This document shows, piece by piece, positions 12,773 to 26,740 of a stretch of 64,000 nt of DNA (positions within the stretch are counted from its first letter, which is position 1; each line of letters begins with the position of its first letter). The stretch comes from Paragordius varius. Lineage: Eukaryota; Nematomorpha. Location: the NCBI GenBank assembly GCA_964247055.1, contig OZ176056.1, positions 8,928,001 to 8,992,000 on the forward strand, given 5' to 3'. Made by a program: the position numbers and the translations under genes. The notes under the pieces were generated by a model that had not been told where the DNA came from, made no database searches, and saw only the letters and a program-made list of their open reading frames with translations.

Positions 12773-13067
12773 TCATATTGTATTTCATTGCGCGCTCAAA
12801 ACAATAGTGTACACATTCAAAAAAATTAATCTTAAATTTAATAATATAGTTGTTTGTCCTAATAGAATTTCCTTTTTTTATGTTCTTTTTTTGTCAATAA
12901 TTTTATTTTTTTACTGTATTAAATTTTATACCATTTTCACGTCCTTCTTTGTATTCGATCCAAAGGTAATTATTGTATTCAAATTCACAAGTATCCTCAT
13001 ACGATATATTGAAATGTGTGCCATCCATTAAGTCTATAAATGTTAGAATATTTAAACGTTAATTTAT

Positions 13068-13347
13068 AGTAAAAAAATGTTTTTTTAAACGCCCTTTACA
13101 CTAAAATTATAAATATACGGACATAATGTAAAACTAAGATCTTATATATTTTTTTGAAATGAAATACCTTGAGGATTTTTTTTATATAACTCATCGTTTT
13201 GCAAAATGGAGAATAAAACTTTATATTTTAACACATTGTTGGTATTAAATAGGTTATATAAGATAAATCAAAGATTTAAAAAATATAGTTTTATTTTTTG
13301 CAAAAAACATTTGTCTTTTTTCCGTATAATTTAAATTTTTAATGTTA
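13068..13347. mobile_element. MITE family A copy, intronic (left)
   Basis: A diverged copy of the Tc1/mariner-like MITE. It is recognised by the inner-end motifs ATATACGGACATAATGTAAAA and, inverted, CCGTATAATTTAAATTTTTA. It lies in an intron of the orphan gene and has a counterpart at about 53050-53335. Confidence 0.5.
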
Positions 13348-13514
13348 AAATACCTCATAATATTATATATTGAATTATGGTATTAAATAAGGAACAATAT
13401 CTGACCTTTGCGTTCAAAATAATAAAATGCTACACGAATCGCCCTAACTTCAGTTTCTTATACCGGAAAATTATTAATTGGTAGTTTCTCATCTTTATTT
13501 TTTTTTATTGAATA

Positions 13515-13819
13515 TACCATTTACAATTCAAATTCCCCCTTAAACAATCCAAAATCACCCTTGAACAATTCAAATTTACTCTCGAACAATTCAAATTCCT
13601 CAAATATATATGTTTTTTAAGATTAAAAATTACCCATATCTTTAATTATTTTTAGAAAAATTTAAATTTTGTTTAAAATTAAATTAATACTGAAAAAATA
13701 AATTATGCCATAAAGAAATATTTTATATTAGTAATAAATTATATTAGTTAGAAATCGCATAATTTATTTTTTGGGTAAATTTGAATTGTTCGAGGATGAA
13801 TTTGAAGTGTAAATGGTAT
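13515..13819. mobile_element. MITE with internal subrepeats (family B), left arm
   Basis: The ends read ATACCATTTACAATTCAAAT and the inverted form ATTTGAAGTGTAAATGGTAT. Inside each end lie several direct subrepeats of about 18-21 bases on the theme AATTCAAATTCACCCTTGAAC, inverted between the two ends, around an AT-rich centre. Other copies are at 17484-17750, 21375-21749, 34608-34850, 43566-43939 and 52566-52884. There is no coding capacity. Confidence 0.55.
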
Positions 13820-13847
13820 ATTTATTATTTGGGTTTCAACGACAATC

Positions 13848-13945
13848 GATTTTACAGTAAAGTATGAAATATAAATAAAAGATATCAGGGTTTGAAAATA
13901 TATGGTTGTCTTATGAAAAAAATATTTATCTTTTTTTACTGTATT
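13848..13945. mobile_element. short family-A MITE derivative (left)
   Basis: A roughly 100-base element with ACAGTAAA ends at both sides and the inner motif AAATATATGGTTGTCTTATG. It has a counterpart at about 52444-52538. It is the smallest family-A derivative seen here. Confidence 0.45.
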
Positions 13946-14284
13946 GCTCAAATCCAATCATCACTGTCAGGCCTGGACAGGTATGCGAGTGTTAAAGCTT
14001 TCACAAACTCTGTTACAAATCTGCCTACCCTTTAATTAAAAAAGAGACGAATTAATTTGTCCAACATCGAAAAGTCAAACAAAAATTATTTTATTTAATA
14101 AATAGTTTCTTCAAAGAAATACCATATGTTTTCGCTATGATCATTGGATATTTACCATATTATATATAAGTTGGTATATCTGTGTATCAAATACGTAGAT
14201 CACACAAAACCAGAATTTAACATTTTTCCCAAAAATAATGAAACTATAATCAATATAATTCTTTATCAGGAGCGTGGCGACGCG

Positions 14285-14315
<31 letters not shown>

Positions 14316-17300
14316 ATCGGTGAGATTTGAGACTTTGGCTAGATCTAATTCATAAGGGTATAAAAGGGCAAATTTTAACGATTCCTAATCAAAATGTTGT
14401 TTTTAATGCATATTTTGGCTATAAGTATTAAAATTGTCAAAAATGGTTGAAACATACTTTCTTTAACAAGTGTGGGTAGAGAACGAGGTATCATGCCAGA
14501 TCCGGGCGCATTAACGCCTAAACACATACAATAAAATCAATTAAAAGATATATATAATAAATATTTTTTAGCCCTAACGAATTTCAGAAAACTTTTAACT
14601 TACCAGAAATTTCAGAATCGTGTTTAACTCCTGACAATTCTGACCCACTAGAAGAATAGTTGGAAGTCCCTGAATGTGAAATTATTTCTGGGTTCCTACC
14701 ATAAAAATAGTTTTGTTCTTCAGCAAGCCACGTCGTTTCAATATTCTCTAAAACGTATTCACTTGTAATGGCGTACAAGTTAATGGACATAATATACATT
14801 TCTTGGGTAAATTGGGTAAAACCAAGATCATACTTTAACTCTACATTGCGCCCATTAACACTTTCTTTATTTATGGTTAAGGTGGAATTCTGTATTTAGG
14901 AATTAAACTAAAATTAAAGTCTTTTGAATAGTAGGTATATAGTCCTATGTAAATTACATACAAATCTTATTTTAAATTTTTTGGGGAAATATTAAGCAAT
15001 AATTAATTTAACAATTTTAAACGAATTCTATGGTCTTTTATGATTTTTTATTTAATCTAAATGTTAGTATGTTTTATATTTTCCTTTGTATTATAGTTAG
15101 TAAAATCAGTTATTTGTTTGAATGGATCTGAGAAATATCATTTTTAAATTTGTTGCAAAATTGTTAAATTAAGGTTTTGCGTTATATATACAGTGCACAA
15201 ATATCTTGGTGAAATATATATATTTTGATAGATAAATCTACGATTATAATAATGCGTTTGATTTTAAGCCTTACGGATAAGTAATAAAATATTTTGCTGA
15301 ATATCGAAAAGTTGCAAAACTAGCCCACATTATATCAAATGAATATTTTTGGTAAGCTATATGGTTGATTCGAAATTACTGCTTTTTGGCTCATATTATT
15401 ATATATTTTGCAATATCTCAGAAATGAATGTCCTAAAAATAAAATTGATACAGTATAAACCTGCATTGTTCTTTATTTGGTTAATGTAATATGTAAGTTT
15501 AATAAACTCAAAAATTAAATATGATTAGGCGGTTATCACATATGACACACTAAAACCGCGCATAAAGTGAAAATCTGTTTAATACCAAAAACAAACCTTA
15601 TTTTTTAATATAAATTTGATTCAATTGATTGTGAATAATCAAAAATCACTGTGGTACTGTGTTAAAAATAACGTCTTAAAAAATCAAAAAATATTTGTAT
15701 TTAATACCTGCAATGTTTTTTGATTCATATAATCAAACGCGTAATATATTGTCGCGTTCGGAATATTCAAAGCATGCATGCTTACATCGCAATTGGGCAA
15801 AACTGTAAAGTTTGGTGGTATTTTATAGTCAATATCGCCTATCATACATATAATATATATATATAATGTATAAAATTTGTTTAATCAAAATATTAGCACA
15901 TTGAGTATAAAGCAAGATTTTTGAAAATATCAATTTTTTACACAAAGCCATCAAATTAAGAAAAAAATTTTGATTTAATAGTTTTCTTAAAATTGAAGAA
16001 AATAGCAAATATGATGTACAATACAATTGAATTAATTAAAATTTAATTATGAATTTATCATCTGGCCCGAAGAAGTTTGTGGGAATAAAACTAAAATAAT
16101 TTAAGGCATGCAGTTTTATCTATTTTAATACAATTTTGTCCCATATTTGAATGTAATCGTATTAAGTTTTTATTTATAAATAGCCCGAAATCAGCTGTTC
16201 CGTTGCTATTTTATAGTTATGCATTTCTATTAAGTGAATATAATTTTGTTTTTAAATAAAAATAACCTAATTTACAATTATTTCACTCTAGGAACGGGTC
16301 TGAATGTTTTTAGTTCTATTTTTATCTTTTATGTTAATAATTCGTTAATTTATATAATTTAAATTATATTTTTAATTTTGGAACATATAAATAAAGCAAA
16401 TATTATATATGTTTATATAACCTTAAACTGTCTGAAAATTTTTCTAAATCTTTTTTATTATATATGCCGATTTTCAACAATTTTGCGTGATTAACTGATA
16501 TGCAAATACCTTTTGTTTAAATTAATTAATATTTCTAATAGCTGAAAAAATGAAGTATCAATATGTAGTTATTATCATGAATTAAATATTTTTGGATAAT
16601 TTTTAGAAAACGATTATTCGATAAGGCCTAAGTAACATTTTTGACACATATTGTTTAATAAATTATACATATTAGTGGTAAAGTATTCATCTTTTTTATT
16701 TAGATAATATTAGCGGGTTTACATCAAAGCTTTTTTAAATAGTTGTTAACCTGTTGTTTGTGAAGCAAGCAATGTGTCATTATCAAGCATTTTGAACCAA
16801 TTTATGTAATTTTTTTCGATGGTAATCGCCTTGAATTCCAACGAATGGTTCCACTTTATGTTTGAATAATAATATGTTATGTTATAAGATATATTTTATA
16901 AATTGTAACTCTTATTTAACAAAATGATCGCGATTTCGGTTTTGGTCGGTCGAAAGATATTAACCGATTTCACTGATACACTAATAATTGAAATTATAAA
17001 GACAAAACGAATATTTTAAAAAAGACAGCTATTTTTAAACTATGATTTTTTGGTACCTATAGTTCTGGGTTCCAAAATATGAAAGAGAGTAAATTTACAC
17101 ATTTAATTATAAATCTTATATAGTTTTATCATATATAACGAAAAAAATTATGTATGAAATATAGCTGTCCGTCCTCCTGTAAAAATATTTATTTTTGCGT
17201 GTTGTCTGTATATATTCAATTTGGAAGTTATGTAATATAGCAACAACTAATAAAAATTTATATATGTAATTATTTAAATATTTGAGGTTCCCCCCCCCAA

Positions 17301-17483
17301 ATATCAGAGTTAAAATAATATAGGCCAACGGAAATCGCTTCAAACCGTGTCCAAAAAAATAGTCAAGCAGCTATTCAAAAAATATTATATTTTGTAACTA
17401 AACCAAAATTCATTTAAATTGTGTCAATAATAAATTAAAATTGTTTAATTTTTAAAAAAAATTTAATTTGCAACTTATTTATA

Positions 17484-17750
17484 CCATTAACAATTTAAAT
17501 TCACCCTAAAACAATTTACATTCCCTCTCAAATAAATTATGTGATTTTTGAGATTAAACATACCTATATTTTAATATATTTTTAAAAAATAAAATTTTGT
17601 TTCAAAAATACTGAAAAAATAATAAAATAAGCCATAAAGATATAATATTTCATATTAATAATGAGGTAATTATTAGTACGAAATAACATAATTTATTTTT
17701 AGGGTGAATTTAAATTTTAAAGGGTGAATTTGAACTCTAAATGGCATATA
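17484..17750. mobile_element. family-B MITE, left arm only
   Basis: The ends read ATACCATTAACAATTTAAAT and the inverted AACTCTAAATGGCATAT, with TTCACCCT-type subrepeats inside. The matching intron position in the right arm (about 47.5-49.1 kb) lacks it and holds an LTR element instead. It is therefore an arm-specific insertion or loss. Confidence 0.5.
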
Positions 17751-20577
17751 TAATACTATCACATGATATACATATGTTATTTAAAAATGGTTATTCTTAT
17801 AAGCGCCCATAGTCACGTTCATATAGGCAATGTATTGATAACCAGCTAAACCCCAACCCTTATCGCAATATAAAACACCGTTTATATTTTTTAAAAAATT
17901 AATACTAATCCTTTTAACCATTTAAACAATCTTAACTCTACTAATGAGATTTTTACTTTGTGCATAATGCTTTTTGTATCATTCCCAAAAATATTGAGAC
18001 TTTTATGTTGGAATATCAATGAATTTTGAACATCCATTCCCCAAGAAAGATATATAAGGTTGTCCAAATGGGTATTTGACATAAATAGCATATTGTGACC
18101 TAAAATTATAGATAAAAAAGTTTGAATTTTTTTTCAATTTTATAGAAAGCGGTGTAAATACTATAAGTCCTTTCGCTTTTTTCGAAATCTTCTGATTCTA
18201 CAATAATTGTGTAAACAGTATTTGCTCGAAATTGTACTTCAATATGATCCGCCGTTGTCTTAAAAACATAAAGTAAAAATTATGTAGGCTAAAGGTAAAA
18301 ACTAAAAGACATGTTTTTTGAAAAGACAACAATAAAAATATTAAAGTTTTGATTTTTCAATATATAACTCATCTCTTCGGGTGGTATAATAAGTTCTAGA
18401 TTGCTTAATTTTAACCATAAAAAAGTATGGTTGTATTTACATATAAAACATGTCTTTTAGTTTTGGTATAATTTTATTATTACGATTTACTAAAATTTGT
18501 TAGTTTGTAAAAAAAGGTATTTATAAACATACATTATAAGTGACTTTATTAGTTGTTTCATTACTGGTATCTTTCCATGAAATAGTCCATTTGTAATTTG
18601 TTAAAGATTGGTGGATCGTTTTTAGAATCCTGGTTGTAGGGTTATCACTCAAATACAAAACTGATATTTCACCCCTAACTATTATAATAATTAAACTCAT
18701 ATTTAGAAGATGAAAGTCATGTAATTATTATGTTCGCGTTGCGTAAATTTAAAAAAATTACCAAATAAAATCAAAATGCCACCGCAAAAGTATTTTATTT
18801 GCAAAATCTTGGTTGAAAAAAAATGTTTTATTTATTAATTTACCCATATCTATTCGATAAAGGCTTAAATTACAATTTTAAACCAGTGAATATTTATTAA
18901 ATTGGTCATAGATCAATACATAGGTTCTTAATGTTTATATTTTCTAAAAATTTGGCCTTTCATTCATGTTAGGCACAGTCTAATATAAGACCATTTTAGT
19001 ACCAAAATATATCATTGCACCAATTTTTTTAATAATAAAAACTTAAAAACTAAATAACTTTTTATTTAACCATAGATTTAATAAAAAAAACTTAATATAA
19101 AATTTAAAGTATACCCTCATAAAATCGAAGGTTATGTATAAGGGTGTTTTCCTTGTGTTCAACTATAGTTATGTCTACATCCTTTAGCGGGAGCGTAATA
19201 GGTCCCTACAAACACAAAATTATTTTATCAAAAACTTGTTATCTAAAAAAAAGAATATATAAATTTTTTTTTCATTTTGTGATAAATGCAGAGAACCAAT
19301 CCAGTTAAGGAATATGGTTAACAAAAAATTAGATAATCCCTTTTTAATAATTATTTAATTGGATATCCCAATGAAATTTTACCTTTAACCAGACAAATTT
19401 ATTCCCATTCCTTACAAATCACGGTAATAGTTTTAGTAATTTAATAAAATAAATATCTATTAGATAAGGATCATTCTGGACTGACTTATATAACATAAAA
19501 AATAATTTTTCTTTAAAATGATTTGTTTGAATATAAATGTTTAATTTAAGTAATATTTTGTGATCAAAGCTATCATAAAAAGATTTTATATGTTAAAAAT
19601 ATATATAAATTATACATTATCCACACGATGTTGTTTGTGGGAATCTCTTTCCAGAATGTAAAAGCTTGAGTTAATTGCTGTATGTTGTGGTCTCTAAATA
19701 TATTATTATAATATAATTATTTAATCTTCAAAAAAGTGAAGTTAATTGCTAAAAACTGATGGTAATTTTAAGGGGAGTAATTATTTTTTTTAATATATAT
19801 TAAAAATGATTGCATATACTAATTGGGGAATAGCGTTGCATTCTAAAATATTGTTATTGCTGAAATTTAGTATTTATGTAAATTGAAATAAAAAGCTGGT
19901 CTTATTTTTCCCAAAATTTAATAATAATAATAAATTTTTAAATCGGACATGACAATTAATGTTTAAAAATATTGATTATTATGTGGATTTTTTTTTATAA
20001 ATAATCTAGGAGTTTAAAAATTTATGGTTTATTTATCCAATAGATTTTACGAGCGTTTCTTATAAGATTTTTTGGAATTTTTAATTTTTAACATTGTTTA
20101 ATATACTTCATAGGTAAGGGAGCCTTCATTGTCGTACATTTCCATTTCAAATATCACATTAGTTGGTTCTAGTGACACATAATATATAAATTATAAAATA
20201 TTTACAGAATACCATATATTTATAATCCTCAATTCTATTAAATTATTATGTAGCCTAAATTGTATTTAGTATAAATACATGAACCCCTCACAAAAAAACA
20301 AAAAAAAGCCCAGATGAAAAAAAAACTCCAAACAATGTTGAAAAATATCTTACAGCTACAATATAGACTTTCCAACTTGAGTTATTTGTTAAAATCAAAA
20401 AATACAAAGATTAACAAAATTAAAACATTCTACCAAATATTTGTCTCTATCGAAACTTCACTATTACAAAGTATCTCGATTCCCTGCGATTTGATATATT
20501 TTGAAAATAGCCTATAACTTAATATAAAATTCATTTTATATTCATGTTAAAAAATTTAGCACATCCTTACCGTTTCA

Positions 20578-21040
20578 CCTTTTTGTCCTATTTTACCTTT
20601 TGGGTTGGTTTTATATCCCAGAGCTCAATTTTGTAAATAAAATACAGTTTAGAAAGTTACTTTAGTTAACTTATTATCAAAGATTGTTCGCATGTAGTGG
20701 ATATAAAGTAAATTATACAGTTTTGACTTTTACAGTAATCGGGACAGCACTAAAACACGATTGAGACGATCAGCTGATATTTATTCAAAATATATCAAAT
20801 TCTGATTAAAATGTTTTTTTAACCTTAATCTATTCATTTATCTGTTCCATTATTGATTTAAAAATTTAATAAATAAAAAATGGTCACAAAAAAGTTTATG
20901 CTGATGATTTTTTACAATTTTTAAAAAATATTTTTGCGTAATGCGCCTCAAAGTCTAAAGAAAGCATATTTCTGCTTAATTTAAATGCTTTTAAATATCA
21001 ATCGCTTTTGGAGCTAAAACTACCCAAATAGTAACAGAGT
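20578..21040. mobile_element. inverted-repeat element, family C, second copy
   Basis: The ends are TACCTTTTGGGTTGGTTTTA at about 20591 and the inverted AAAACTACCCAAATAGTAAC at about 21018-21037, with CCCAGAGCTC and TTTTGGAGC inside. It is mirrored in the right arm at about 44285-44740. It lies in an intron of the orphan gene. The 67-codon frame nearby at 20314 is not part of a recognisable gene. Confidence 0.5.
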
Positions 21041-21374
21041 GTTCAATAAAATTCAAAAATAACGTTTTAACACAAATACGATATGTATTCAATTAATAAA
21101 TAGTTTTGTGCATAAATTGTGTCATAAATTTAGATCATGTCTCTAGGTTAAAAAAATATTCAAAAATTATCTGATCAGGTGCGCTTTTTTTCTAACTTCT
21201 CCCTTAAAAAATCATGTTTTTTTACCATCTTTAATTTTCTATCATGTGCCAAACATGAAGATTTTAACAAATAAAAAAATTATACTACTATTTAACTCAT
21301 AAATTTCGATAAAATTTATTGTATAAAATGGCAAAATATGAGATGTATGTGGGTGTAAGCTTTACAATCAATTA

Positions 21375-21749
21375 TATACCATTCATAATTACCCTGGAAA
21401 AATAATTCACTTTTAAACAATTCAAATTTACCCTTAAATTCAAATTCACCCTTAAACAATTAAATTCACCCTAACAATAAATTATGTGTTTTTGGGCAGC
21501 TAATATAACTCATCATTGATATAAAATATATTCTTATAACGTAGTTTATTTTTTCAGTATATATTAATTTTAAACAAACATTTCAATATTAAAATATAGT
21601 ATTTTTTTTAGAGAACATATAATTTACTTTTAGGGTGAATTTGAATTATTCAAGGGTGAACTTGAATTGTTTAAAGGTATATTTGAATTGCTCGAGGGTG
21701 AATTTGAATTGTTCAAGAGTGAATTTGAACTTTAAATGGTATATATTAT
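21375..21749. mobile_element. family-B MITE with four subrepeats per end (left)
   Basis: The best-developed copy of the subrepeat MITE. Successive TTCAAATTCACCCTTAAACA-like units on the left face four units of the reverse form (GGGTGAATTTGAATTGTT) on the right, bounded by ATACCATTCATAATT and AAATGGTATAT. The orthologous copy in the right arm is at 43566-43939. Confidence 0.6.
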
Positions 21750-22135
21750 CCAATTTTAATTAAATAGTTAATAAGGAAATTTAAGGTTTAAAAAGTTTTA
21801 TTTTCCGTTTTATGCTAAATTTTTAGTATACATTTTAATAGTTTCCCCTAATAAAGCATTTATTTAAAGAAAATATTTTTATGGAGGGCCTATAACTTAC
21901 TATAGGTTTGTCTTTCCAATAATGTAGATGTTTTGTAATTCCACAATTCTACTTTATAGGTTGCGTTTGGGATTGTGTGCAGATAAACACTAAATTTTTC
22001 CTGAAAAATTTATAAAATTTAAATTAACAACATTAAATTATTGGGAGCCTATTTTGTTAACATAATAATATATTAAAAAATGTTTGCTGTCAAGAATATG
22101 TTCTATAACCACTTTAAATATTTTATCAAAATAAT

Positions 22136-22434
22136 TACAGTAAAAATTTAAATTATACGGACAAAACGTAATAATACGAAGACAGATATTTTTTCTACAA
22201 GACAGCCATATTTTTTAAACCGTAATTTTTCTAATATAAGCTATTTAGTTACAATTGTAATATATGGAAATGATTGTGTTAATCATTTATATCTCTATTT
22301 CACACTTGGTCAATTAAAACAATATGCTATTTAGAAATAAATCATGATTTGAAAACTATGGTTGTGTTTTAGAAAAAAACATTTGTCTTTATATTTTTAC
22401 GTTTTGTCCGTATAATTTCAGTTTTTACTGTATT
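22136..22434. mobile_element. family-A MITE, intronic (left)
   Basis: A well-preserved copy. It begins ACAGTAAAAATTTAAATTAT and ends in the inverse, ATAATTTCAGTTTTTACTGT, with GACAAAACGTAA and TTTACGTTTTGTCCG just inside. TA lies at the borders. The orthologous copy is at 42887-43181. Confidence 0.65.
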
Positions 22435-24529
22435 TTACAAAAAAAATTTTTGAAAAATAAAATTTTACTTCCTCATTGGATATATAAACTTATTTTCACA
22501 TCAAAAATTTTGTATTTCTGGATATATAAAGTCTTAATTTTTTTAAGTAAGACTATTAAATACGAGACAGTATCATACTTTCTGCGAATATTTGTGTATT
22601 TAAAAACAAAAAACTTACAAAGTAATATATGGCATTGAGTGAGTTAGTTTTATCTTCAACGTAAAGTAAAAGTTTTGATTTCTGATCATGAAAAGCTTCA
22701 GACAAAGTAACTATCGTTGTGTTGTCATTTCGGAAAAAGGCTATTTGGGAGATCGGAGTATGGTTTTTAAAAGGATTGCTACTTCTTGCGGTATCTATAA
22801 ATAAAATAAATAAGAAATGTAAAAATATGGTAAGTAAAGGATTAAAAAATGTTAAATAAATTACTTATAATTTTGGATATGTAACGGTCAGAATCAGTAT
22901 AGATTTGAAAATGATATATGTTATCCCCTGCAATTTGGAATTGGGAATCATTGATATGGCCACTATTGTTCTGTAATGCCAAAAACATAATTTATTTATA
23001 AATCAAATCAAATATTTTAGCCAAAAAAAATTTTCTTATATACCTGACATTTCGGTTTCGAATCACTTTGGATTAGCATCAAAGGTGTAAAACAAATTTT
23101 TTCCCATGCTTCGATTGCGGAAACATTTAAAAATAATTGGAGATACTTTTGATTAGATAACTCAGTCGTATTATTAATAGAATAATAATTTAATTCCATA
23201 GGATAATTTTCAACTATTGCGCCTTTCTGTGCCAATATATCATTAGACATTACACGAGATACATATATTACGACCCAAAGTAAAGGGCTTAAGGTATATA
23301 AATTTAACATGGTTATTTCTGATTTTAAAAAATAGGAAATAAAAAAATTGTTATTATTAATTATTTTTACTACCCTTTATATAATATATATATATGTTAA
23401 ATATCAATACCCTATTTATCAGGTAGCTCAGACGTGTAGTTTTTATTACACTATCTATTATACAGGCGTAAATCAAAGGATACACATTAGAAATAAGGCG
23501 AAACCTAGGTCAGCAATCAATAGCAAAGTAAATGTTTTTAGATTTGTTTTATTGTTAAATTATTCATCAATTTATTTCAGGGCGAAATTATGCAATATAT
23601 TATCATGTTAATATTGTTGATAATAGGTAGTATAAAAAAAATTTGTAATTTTACAGCTCTATAACATATATATTAAATTCGTAATAATAATATTATACGC
23701 CATACAAAGCTGAAACGTATATTATTCGTTACCATCTTAAATAATTTCTACGCAATGGCTAAATGTTATGTTTAATTGAGTAAAAACAAGATAATTAGGT
23801 TATAAAAAACTTGCTTAAATATTTTTTGACATTCAATAAAAGCCGTTTATTATTGAGTTTGCCAATTTTGAGCATTGTAAAGTATGCGTTGATATAAAGT
23901 TAACTATTAATCTGAAAAGTTTATATTTATAAAATTAAATTTTTAGTTTATTTAATTTTGTGTGACATTTTTATAATACATGGATTAAAATTTTAAAAGC
24001 CCTGATATATTTATCCTTGAAAGAAAGTTTTATATGGATTAAAATTTTATTTTCATAAACATCAAAAGAAATAGCCTTATCTAAAGTAATCAGATATTTT
24101 ACACCCTGACGCAATATACTTAGCGTATTTTTTAGATATTTTAGTTGGTATAACACATTACTTAATTATTTATAACCTTATTAGAAACAATTTTGTCCAA
24201 AAAATAGATTAAACTGACACTTAAAAGAAACAAAAATCGAACTTTCAAAACATGATCATACTCTAACTAAAATAACATAAGGTTATTTGGGAGCCCTGTG
24301 GGAAATGGCTATTAGCCTGCGGTAGAGTTTGAGTTTATGGCTGCCTTCATAAGCAAATTCTTCTGTCTGAAACCCGATATGCATAATACGAACAGAAAAT
24401 AAAATTTAAGCAATTAAAAATAGACCAATCTTATTTTTTACCGCAAAATGATCATTTGTTTTACTATTTGGAATTATTTTAACAGAGGCTATTCTCTTAA
24501 ATTCTTTTATAATATTTTGTTTAAATAAT

Positions 24530-26400
24530 ATATAGTAAATTTGTATTGCGTCTGAAATTTGGAGGTCTAAAAAATATCGTTATGAAATATATTAATTTCG
24601 ATAGGAAAATGTATCAGGATTATCATGCCTTTGGTTTTGGGCCCTTACGAGTCATATAAGAAAGTTAATAACGATTTTAACTTCATACAAGAAATGGCAA
24701 AATTTTCGCACATTTTGTAGAAAAATTTTTGATGTAAGCTAATTGCTTCATTCCAAAAACTAAAATATATCATAAACTACATTTTAAAAGCAAAATAGTA
24801 ATAATATTATATTCAGATTAACTACCCCTAATTCTAGATTCTTCTACTGGGGCAGTTCTCATACAATAAATGTAATAATGCCGTATTTGAACCGTACTTC
24901 AATTATTTTGAGGCATGATGGAAACGCCATAATTACGAATAAATATATCATAAAAACACTTTTTCTATATAAATAATGCTAAATATTCCTATCATCTCAG
25001 AATTTCAATAAAATTCGTTAGTCTTCAAATTAATTTTAAATTGATATTTACCTATATAGCCACGAAAACTAGCGATAGAAATGTTCATCATCACCAAATT
25101 ATGAATAGTGTTTTAATAATATGTTAAAGCAATACAGTTTTCATCCTACCTCAAAATAGATGAAGTAAGCTTCAACAAAATTTAAATTTATAAAGCATTT
25201 TTTTAAAAAATATTTTTAGTTGATATCAAAATTTAGCTTATTTAAAATTTATGGCGCAATCTCAGCATTGCGTTTATCATAACACTTCCATACAACACAT
25301 CCATTTTAATCCTTTGATTCAAATTGGGGTGGTTAGATACCCCTGGCTTAATTAATTTTAAAAACTTGGAATTAATTGTAACTATAGCAGAAGTTTGAAC
25401 TTATATAACACTAATAAATTAAAATATAAAAATCATATAAAAATACTTGATATTACTTGTTCTGAGGTAAAACCAAGGGTATTTTAGCCAACATCACATG
25501 TGTGCAAGCTATACATAAAATGATGCAAAATATACCACTTCGTCTTTTTATATCAATAATGCGATTTTAGCATTTCGATTCAAATTGGTGTATCTAATAC
25601 CCCCAGACTTATAAGTTACGACTCTTAAAAAACTACTGAAGGAAACGGTTTCAATTTAAATTTATGCTTCTATCCTAATAAAAATATAATATCTGAATAA
25701 AATTTTCTTTTGAAAAACAATTTCATAAACTACTTCTATGCTTTTTTTATTTGCAAAATATCGTCTTCATTTAATTTAAAGGGTAAAATTAAAGCTAATT
25801 TTTTATTTAAATTACATCTAACATTGATAGAAATTTAAAAAGCGGTTTATTTTGTATATTTTTCAATTTTATCATTGAGCACATGTCACGTTGACTAAAT
25901 TTTTTAGGCTTAGAATAACAAAACTCAATATTTGCAAAAATGTTGTACAATAAAAATGGCGCATAATTAGTTTGATAATTTAAATATTTTGGCATTTTAA
26001 TGTAATTTTTTTAGGGTGAATCATAAAATTAAATTGTAGTCGTTTTTTTCAGTAGTTTTTAAAATTTCAATTGAAATAACTTTCGGACCCCACATCTGAA
26101 TATTAAATTTTTTAAATATATTGTTTTGATATTTATATGTAGTTTATTGATTAATTTTATTAATTTTTGGAATGAAGCATTTACCTTTCGCCAAAAAAAC
26201 TTTTCTACAAAATGTGCGAAAAATTTGCCATTTTCTTATATAAAGTTAATACAAAAGCGATAATAACTTTATATCACTCGTAAGGGCCAAGACCAAAGGC
26301 ATCATAATATTCCTGGTACACTTTCTTATCGGAATACATATATTTTATCAGGATATTTATACCCCTATATTTCGGACGCAGTGTATAGAGCAATTAGCAT
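24530..26400. mobile_element. long terminal-inverted-repeat element at the inner end of the left arm
   Basis: About 250-300 bases at 24530-24830 recur inverted at about 26050-26400. Examples are ATTCCAAAAACTAAAATATA against TTTTTGGAATGAAGCATTT, and TTTTCGCACATTTTGTAGAA against TTCTACAAAATGTGCGAAAA. The interior is A+T-rich with no transposase frame. A diverged relative, in the opposite overall orientation, fills about 39.3-40.77 kb. High arm-to-arm identity falls away exactly as this repeat is entered on both sides. Confidence 0.5.
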
Positions 26401-26740
26401 AAAAGTAGTAATAATTCTCTGTATCAAAACCAAAAGCTCAATCATAATTGATAAAGTATATTAATAATAATCCCCCTCCCCGGTTTTGTGCGCAGCGAAG
26501 TACAGTGAACAATGTTTGATAATATATTAATCAATAAACAATTAGTATATATTTAAATTCTTAACTATCATTTATTTTTGTCATATCAAACCATCTGAAA
26601 ATAAATTTTTCTACAAATCTCCACTTTTTCCACTATACAACAAACATGGGCTTGTTTTTAGTAAAATATAAAAATTATATACCATGCGTTTTCTATACCA
26701 TATGCATACACATTTATATATTTACCTTTACACCTGAAAT

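Larger units (their letters stand above)
10029..23310 (-). pseudogene. orphan multi-exon secreted protein, left-arm copy, frame lost in exon 17
   Basis: Reverse-strand counterpart of the right-arm gene at 41998-56610, with the same exon order. Exon 1 is 23044-23310 (signal peptide, MLNLYTLSPLLWVVIYVS), exon 17 is 11555-11632 and the last exon is 10029-10259, ending in TAA. Most exon differences between arms keep the frame: one extra Lys codon in exon 9 near 18188, one fewer Tyr codon in exon 16, and 9 bases fewer in exon 14. Exon 17 is 78 bases long instead of 91. The 13 missing bases (right-arm TTGGCCCGCAAAA) change its phase so that it no longer joins exon 18 in frame. The copy is nearly intact otherwise, so the loss looks recent. 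No protein family was recognised. Confidence 0.7.

Noticed and set aside
20314-20517. A 67-codon frame conserved in the left arm (+) and the right arm (44804-45007, -)
   Set aside because: It is conserved only because the two arms are recent copies. The sequence is Lys/Leu-rich and follows an A-rich tract in an intron, with no family or splice support.
21375-21749. Regular short direct repeats, CRISPR-like at first glance
   Set aside because: The units are nearly contiguous, inverted between the two halves and bounded by inverted ends. The host is a eukaryote, and this is a MITE.
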